Below the pieces are notes generated by a model. That model did not search any database. It was not told the origin of the DNA and saw nothing but the letters and a program-made list of their open reading frames with translations. A stretch of 64,000 bases of DNA from Cryptomeria japonica (Eukaryota; Streptophyta; Pinopsida; Cupressales; Cupressaceae), in assembly GCF_030272615.1 (NCBI RefSeq), contig NC_081414.1, forward strand, positions 822,863,896-822,927,895, read 5' to 3'. Below are positions 58,905 to 64,000 of this stretch, piece by piece; the first letter of the stretch is position 1; every line of letters begins with the position of its first letter. The position numbers and the translations under genes are program-made.

Positions 58905-59496
58905 AACCATGTGTCTGAAGATGGAAAAGAGGATCAAATAGGCAAAGACAAGAGAGAAAAATAAAACACCATTTAGGATGAGCAATGAAGTGACAACCTG
59001 GAAGATGGAGAAATACAGGCGGTTTTGCAAACAAAGGAGGAAGAAGATTCAAATTGCACTATGGAAAACACTAAACAAGATTGCCCTACATCTGATTATG
59101 AGGATGTCTAGAGGTTTTTGATCCTTGGAGGGATCTTATCATCAGAATCACAATAATCTATTGATATGGTGAAATCTACCTTCCAGTTGTCCCTTATGAC
59201 TTCATTGATTAACATAAGTACTAGGTGGGCTAAGGATGATGCTTTCAAGCAGAAGGCAACCACACAGAACAATCAAGAGGATGATATCCAGAATAATGAA
59301 GCTATGAAATGAAATAAAGTTGGAAAAAAGGCACCGAAATCAACCCCCCTAGCTACCCCTGTCAAGACAAGAAATAGGACTAAGACCATATGAGATTTAT
59401 CCCCTCTTCCCCTAGAAGAAGGCCAGTAAGCCAGATCAGAGATCAAGAGGCAAGCAAGATTATATTGGATGGTACTCAGATGACCATTCTTGAGGT

Positions 59497-61980
59497 ATGT
59501 TCCCTAAAAAGAAAATGAAAATCTTTTCATGGAATATTCGTGGATTGAATAGTCCACATAAACCAGACATTCTTAAAAATTTCATTAGAGAGCGTAAACC
59601 AGTTATTGTTCTTATCCAAGAAACCAAAATGACTAAAGGGAAAGTTGAGAAGATTAATATTTTTAAGGATGGTGGAGTTTTAGGAGGTAGCTCTTATGGT
59701 TCTTCTGGGGGCATTGCCCTTTTCTGGAATCTTAGGCATGTTACTGGGGTGCTTGTTAAATAGGATAGTAATATGGACTTTGTTAGGTTTCATCATTTAG
59801 GGGATGGTACCTCATGGCTCCTAACTAACATTTATGCTCCTAATAATAGACTAGGTAGATACAAATTCTGGATGAAGCTGGAGGATTTTAGGTCTCCTCT
59901 TAAGGATGAATGGTAGTTGGTCATAGGGGACTTCAATACCCCTCTCCGTGACAATGAGAATTTTGGAGATGTCACATCTCAATTAGAAAGTAGAAGGAAC
60001 CTGATGAACTTTATTAATAACCAGGATCTGCATGATATCGATCTCCAAGGTGCCAATTTTACCTAGTCCAACCTAACGGCGAGGGGGGGGATGGATCTTA
60101 TTCAAGTTAGATTAGATAGGGCCCTTATTTCTAATGACTGGTTTGGCCATTATCTGTGCTCCTTGTCGGATATCCCACAGATTGGTTCAGACCACTTTCC
60201 TATGGTTTTTGTCACAAAGGATATAAGCAGAAAAAGAAATTTCCCATTTAGATTTGAAAGGATGTAGCTGGACCATCCTAACCTTGAGAAGGCCATTGAG
60301 GAGTGGTGGTCGATTGATGTCAAAGGTACTAGTATGTATATAATGGAGAAGAAAATAAGGCATGTGAAAGGTAATACTAAGAAATGGAACAAGGAAGTTT
60401 TTGGTGATCTTTTTGTTGCTAAGTCCAAAACCCAGCTTGAGCTAAAGTAAATACAGGTGAAAATCAAAACCAACGGATATAATGAGGTGTCTATCAAAGA
60501 GAAAAATGAAGTGCTTGTCAAGTATCATGAGATCATTAGAAGGGAAGAAGAATTTTGGAAACAGTGGTCTAGATCTCTTTGGCTTAAAGTTGGGGACACA
60601 AATACTGGGTTTTTCCATCTGATTGCTATGAAACATAAGGCTCCTAACATGATCTCTAAATTGAGAATTGGTCGAGTTGAAACAAGGAAGGACAATGAGA
60701 ATGGGAATGAAGCCTGGAAGTTTTTCAAATCTCTTCTCTCTGTGGATAGCAGGCTAGAAGATCTTTCTCAGAAGACCCTCTTGGAGACCATTCCTTCCAT
60801 CATTAATAATGTTCAGAATAAGGTCCTAGTTTCCATTCCCTCTGAAGAGGAAGTGAAGAAAGTGGTTTTCTCCTTTGATGGAAATAAATCCTTGAGACTT
60901 GATGGGTTCCCATTGTTCTTCTTTCAAACCTTTTGGAACATTCTCAAATGAATCTAATTAAGGGAGTGCAAGAATTTTTTGGGGCTAGGTTCATCTTAAA
61001 GGAACTCAATGCCACTTTTCTAGTTTTGATTCCCAAATGTCCAGTGGATGACTCGATGGATCAATTCTAACTAATAAGTTTATGCAATTCCTTCTATAAA
61101 ATTATCTCGAAGGTGGTTACTAGCAAATTGCTCGCGGTTCTCCATTATATTATCTCGCCCCAACAGAGTGGCTTCATATCTGTCAAATAAATTCTTGACT
61201 CTATCATCACTATTCATGAAAATATTCACTCACTGGTGGAATCGAACAAACAAGACTTCTTGATGAAGTTGGATTTGTCTAAAGCCTATGATTGTGAGGA
61301 CTGGGGTTTTTTGGACAAGGTGCTTAGAGATTTTGGTTTTCGTGATAAGTTTGTTCAGTTGGTTGGACAACTTATTTTGACCCTTTCATTCTCTATCATT
61401 GTGAATGGTGTACCTTCCCCTTTCTTTAAAACTTCTAAGCACATCAGGTAGGGGGATCCCATCTCCCCTATTCTCTTCATTATTATGGCTGAATTTCTAG
61501 GTAGATATATAAGAAAATTTGTCTTTTAGGGTCTTTTGCTGGGAGTTTCTCACTCTTCTAGATTCAAAGCCTGTTCCCACCAACAATTTGTTGATGATAC
61601 CATTTTAATGGGTACTTCATCAATCAAAGAAGCATCTATTGTGAAGAACCTTCTCAATACTTATAGTTCTGCTTCGAGTCAAGCGATTAATTGGGAGAAA
61701 AGCTCTTTATTCTTCTTCAACACCCTGGAGGATAGATTGAACAAGATGGCCTGGATCCTTGGATGCCAAATTGGCCAGCACCCTTCTATTTACCTGGGTC
61801 TTCCTTTGGGTATGAAACCTATGGTTTTTTTTTTGGAATATTCTTGTTGATAGATTTAGTAGGAAGCTGGCTAGGTGGAAAGGGACCCTTCTTAGCCAAC
61901 CAAGTAAAATTCAGCTTTTAAAATCTTCTCTTCAAAGTCTTCTGGTTTAATCTTTAAGCCTCTTCAAAATACCTGTGATG
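59497..61980 (+). pseudogene. LINE ORF2: endonuclease and reverse transcriptase, cut by a copia LTR
   Basis: Endonuclease: MKIFSWNIRGLNSP at 59515, LIQETK with the catalytic Glu (59611), SSGGIALFW (59703), VIGDFNTPL (59923), GSDHFPMVF (60184). The linker RSLWLKVGDTNTGFFH (60570-60615) is typical of plant L1 ORF2. RT: FLMKLDLSKAYDCEDW (61257-61303, first catalytic Asp), VNGVPSPFF, GDPISPILF after a stop (61452), and FVDDTILMG (61590-61616), where the FADD box keeps both Asp. LGLPLG follows (61797). After a frameshift at a T8 run (about 61830), WNILVDRF and WKGTLLSQPSKIQLLKSSL continue to about 61980, where the copia LTR begins. RNase H-like and zinc-binding C-terminal parts are missing. Several TGG-to-TAG stops. 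Confidence 0.9.
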
Positions 61981-61983
61981 GTA

Positions 61984-63415
61984 TGATGAAAGAATAAGGA
62001 TCTGGTCAACTACTGAGAGGGGGGGGGTGAATCAGTAGATAGAAAACTGAAATAAACTTTCACCAATCTAAAAAATCAACCTCTCAAAGCAAACTGTAAA
62101 CTGACTGATTTAAACACAGATCTTCAAATGCAATAACATTGACAAGTTAAACCAGTTGACTATTATAATAGACTAACTATAAAACATCTTTAAAACTATC
62201 AAAACCTTTTAACTTAATCATTCACTTACTTTACTCACAATCGTTAAAATATATTTTAGATTGTTGTCGGTTAACATAACATATCAAAGTGGATTTAGCA
62301 GTTAAGAAATTGAACCATAGTAAACATAACCACAAAAACATTCACCACTTTACATAATATTTTTGACATGGAAACCCAAATGGGAAAAACCACGGCGGGG
62401 ATGAATACCGACAAGTATTCAGAAATCTTTTGAAGTTCACCCTATTAGGAGCCTAGCCTATTAAAGCTTTACAATAAGTCCTCTTAAGAATAGATCCTGT
62501 TAGGGACCACCTGGTTAAGGGATTGACTATAATGCCCTATTAGAAGCAATACCCTGTAAGGAGTAACCTCGGCCGAGGATTTGAAATCCAAGCTAATGGA
62601 CCACCCAGTTACAGGATTTGAATAACACTAAGGTTGTTAGAGCTTACCCGGTTAGGGGATTTGACTATTGTAATTGTTAGAAAATAACAGGGGTTTGCTG
62701 ATTTGTTTGAATAGCACTACACTTGCTTGCTCAGATATTTTTCATGCTCCTATCTTCCTTTACACATACTGCAGATACGTCATCTAGTTCAACAACCACA
62801 CTCTCTTACTCTCAACTACAAATTGCCAACTCTTCAACAAAACAACTCATCGACCTTATAAACAATTCAATAGGTCAGTAACACATCACAAACCTAAAAT
62901 CTCATAGAGATTACAAAAAAATCGGTTCAAGTATGACCATTGGATTACATAATAATCACTGCACATCATTCAAGATATCCTTGACCACTCCTTGATCACA
63001 GCTTCATCGAACTCTGTAACTTATCACGCGGTTTCCATTACATGCAATGAACTTGCTCATTCCCAAGACAAAAACTATTATCTCTACATGCCAAAAACCT
63101 TTTGAGAGTCTTCTAATACAACATGCATATGTGTCATAATCATTACTGCTCATCATTTGATCATAAACTAATACAGCCGATTCACCAAGCTTCACCGGTT
63201 AGGGTTTAGCATATCAAAAGGTAGGGTTTACCGGTTCATCTCTCCATTTCATAGCAATACCAGTTTCCTCCACAAATTCACCTACCTATTGTAGTTCCCT
63301 TCACTAGCTCTTCCTACCGGTTAGAAAACAACATTATTACAATATTATTACCAGTTAATTCATATCAATGACAACATAACATTTCTTTAATACAATCTTC
63401 ATGCAATTGCCAACA
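61984..63415 (-). repeat. 3' LTR of the right-edge copia element
   Basis: On the minus strand it starts TGTTGGCAATTGCATG and ends CCTTATTCTTTCATCA (about 1.43 kb). Contains several ACCGGTTA-type motifs, repeated GGTTA.GGGATTTGA-like phrases (62515-62660), and CTGATTCACCCCCCCCC then TCTCAGTAG near its end. Confidence 0.82.
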
Positions 63416-63429
63416 ATCTCCCCCTTTGG
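63416..63429 (-). promoter_or_regulatory. Polypurine tract of the right-edge copia element
   Basis: CCAAAGGGGGAGAT on the minus strand, directly before the LTR start TGTTGGC. Confidence 0.8.
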
Positions 63430-63778
63430 CATTGATGGCAATACAACTATCGATACCCTTCATTGCTATGATTGTGAAGAGGATTCTTGGTTTACATTCT
63501 ACCATGTACTCTCCTTCAACTGACTCTCCATGTCTTCAACTGGTAATTGGCTATAGACCAATCATACAATTCTTCTACCCAGTCATATAGTTCTTCTCCC
63601 CCTTTGACTACAATTCCAAAGTGAAAGTAAAACATGCAGTGTCAAACTTCACTATTTAGCATCAACAACCTGCAACTTGATGCTCCCCCTATGGAATAAC
63701 TCCACTCTACACCAATCCTGTTGTAATATTCTGCAAGTAGCTCTAGGACTGATGTATTCTACATCATGCTCAATTGAC

Positions 63779-64000
63779 CTAATGGAGGGATACATCCCCT
63801 AGCTGACTTCTAAGATATTCAAAAGTAGTCATAGGAAGAGGTTTTGTAAAGATATCTGCAAGCTGCTCCTTGGTAGAAACATGCTCCAATAACACATCTT
63901 TGTATTGCCCCTTTTCTCTCAAGAAATGACACTTCAATTAAATATGCTTGGTTCGTGCATGTAAAACAAGGTTCTTTGAGATATTTATGGCATTAGTATT
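63779..64000 (-). pseudogene. Copia RNase H C-terminus, partial
   Basis: Reads NTNAINISKNLVLHARTKHI, a stop, LKCHFLREKGQYKD, STKEQLADIFTKPLPMTTFEYL, and ends at TAG 63779-63781. This is the canonical end of copia pol: the ISKNxVxHxRTKHI motif, then LADIxTKPL. The stop after KHI fits CAA changed to TAA. The rest of pol is outside the window. Confidence 0.9.

Larger units (their letters stand above)
61984..64000 (-). mobile_element. Copia element inserted in the LINE, continues beyond right edge
   Basis: A 3' LTR (61984-63415), polypurine tract (63416-63429) and the end of RNase H (63779-64000) are in the window; the rest lies to the right. The left end sits inside LINE ORF2. The target duplication cannot be checked here. 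Confidence 0.85.

Overview
This window looks like nuclear DNA from a seed plant with a very large, gene-poor and repeat-rich genome. A conifer or other gymnosperm is my best guess, but that is inference; no single gene proves the lineage. Most recognisable coding sequence belongs to decayed retroelements: Ty1/copia, Ty3/gypsy, LINEs and short non-autonomous LTR elements. Low-complexity, AT-rich or polypurine DNA separates them. I saw no tRNA, rRNA, CRISPR or prokaryotic features.

Host-type content is confined to three areas on the minus strand. A small family of paralogous membrane-protein genes lies at about 7.3-8.0 kb (A), 13.5-14.4 kb (B) and 33.6-34.5 kb (C). B and C can each be modelled with three exons, canonical splice sites, an upstream TATA box, and nearly equal products of 194 and 195 residues. 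Each product has a charged N-terminus and three hydrophobic segments. A has the same last exon but lost one base inside the second membrane segment, so it reads as a pseudogene. C's promoter and first exon are duplicated just upstream, with a broken splice donor. A histone H2B-like fragment lies immediately downstream of A. I do not recognise the membrane family, and it is the best candidate here for something undescribed.

Layout: 0-2.5 kb, retroelement-like open frames and a tRNA-Asp-type primer-binding site. 2.55-4.95 kb, a complete non-autonomous LTR element with target-site duplication. 5-9.5 kb, H2B-like fragment and gene A. 9.6-10.5 kb, 3' end of a LINE with poly(A). 12.9-13.25 kb, copia gag relic. 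13.5-14.4 kb, gene B. 15.0-15.7 kb, a 340-bp tandem duplication. 16.0-21.1 kb, decayed copia (+) abutting a truncated gypsy element (-) that runs to 29.06 kb. 33.6-35.2 kb, gene C and its duplicated promoter. 36.7-38.0 kb, LINE ORF1/ORF2 start. 38.0-41.2 kb, copia pol (-). 41.75-42.13 kb, a 380-bp TRIM. 44.1-51.2 kb, a complete copia element (-) with target-site duplication. 54.1-55.7 kb, another non-autonomous LTR element. 56.35-57.0 kb, a polypurine tract, then AT-rich DNA. 57.8-62.0 kb, a LINE cut by a copia element that continues past the right edge.

A, B and C share orientation and structure, so they probably arose as a tandem array. The 19 kb between B and C is largely retroelement insertions. 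Many recognisable stop codons in the elements look like C-to-T (or opposite-strand G-to-A) changes at Gln, Arg and Trp codons, as expected from long-term cytosine methylation and deamination.
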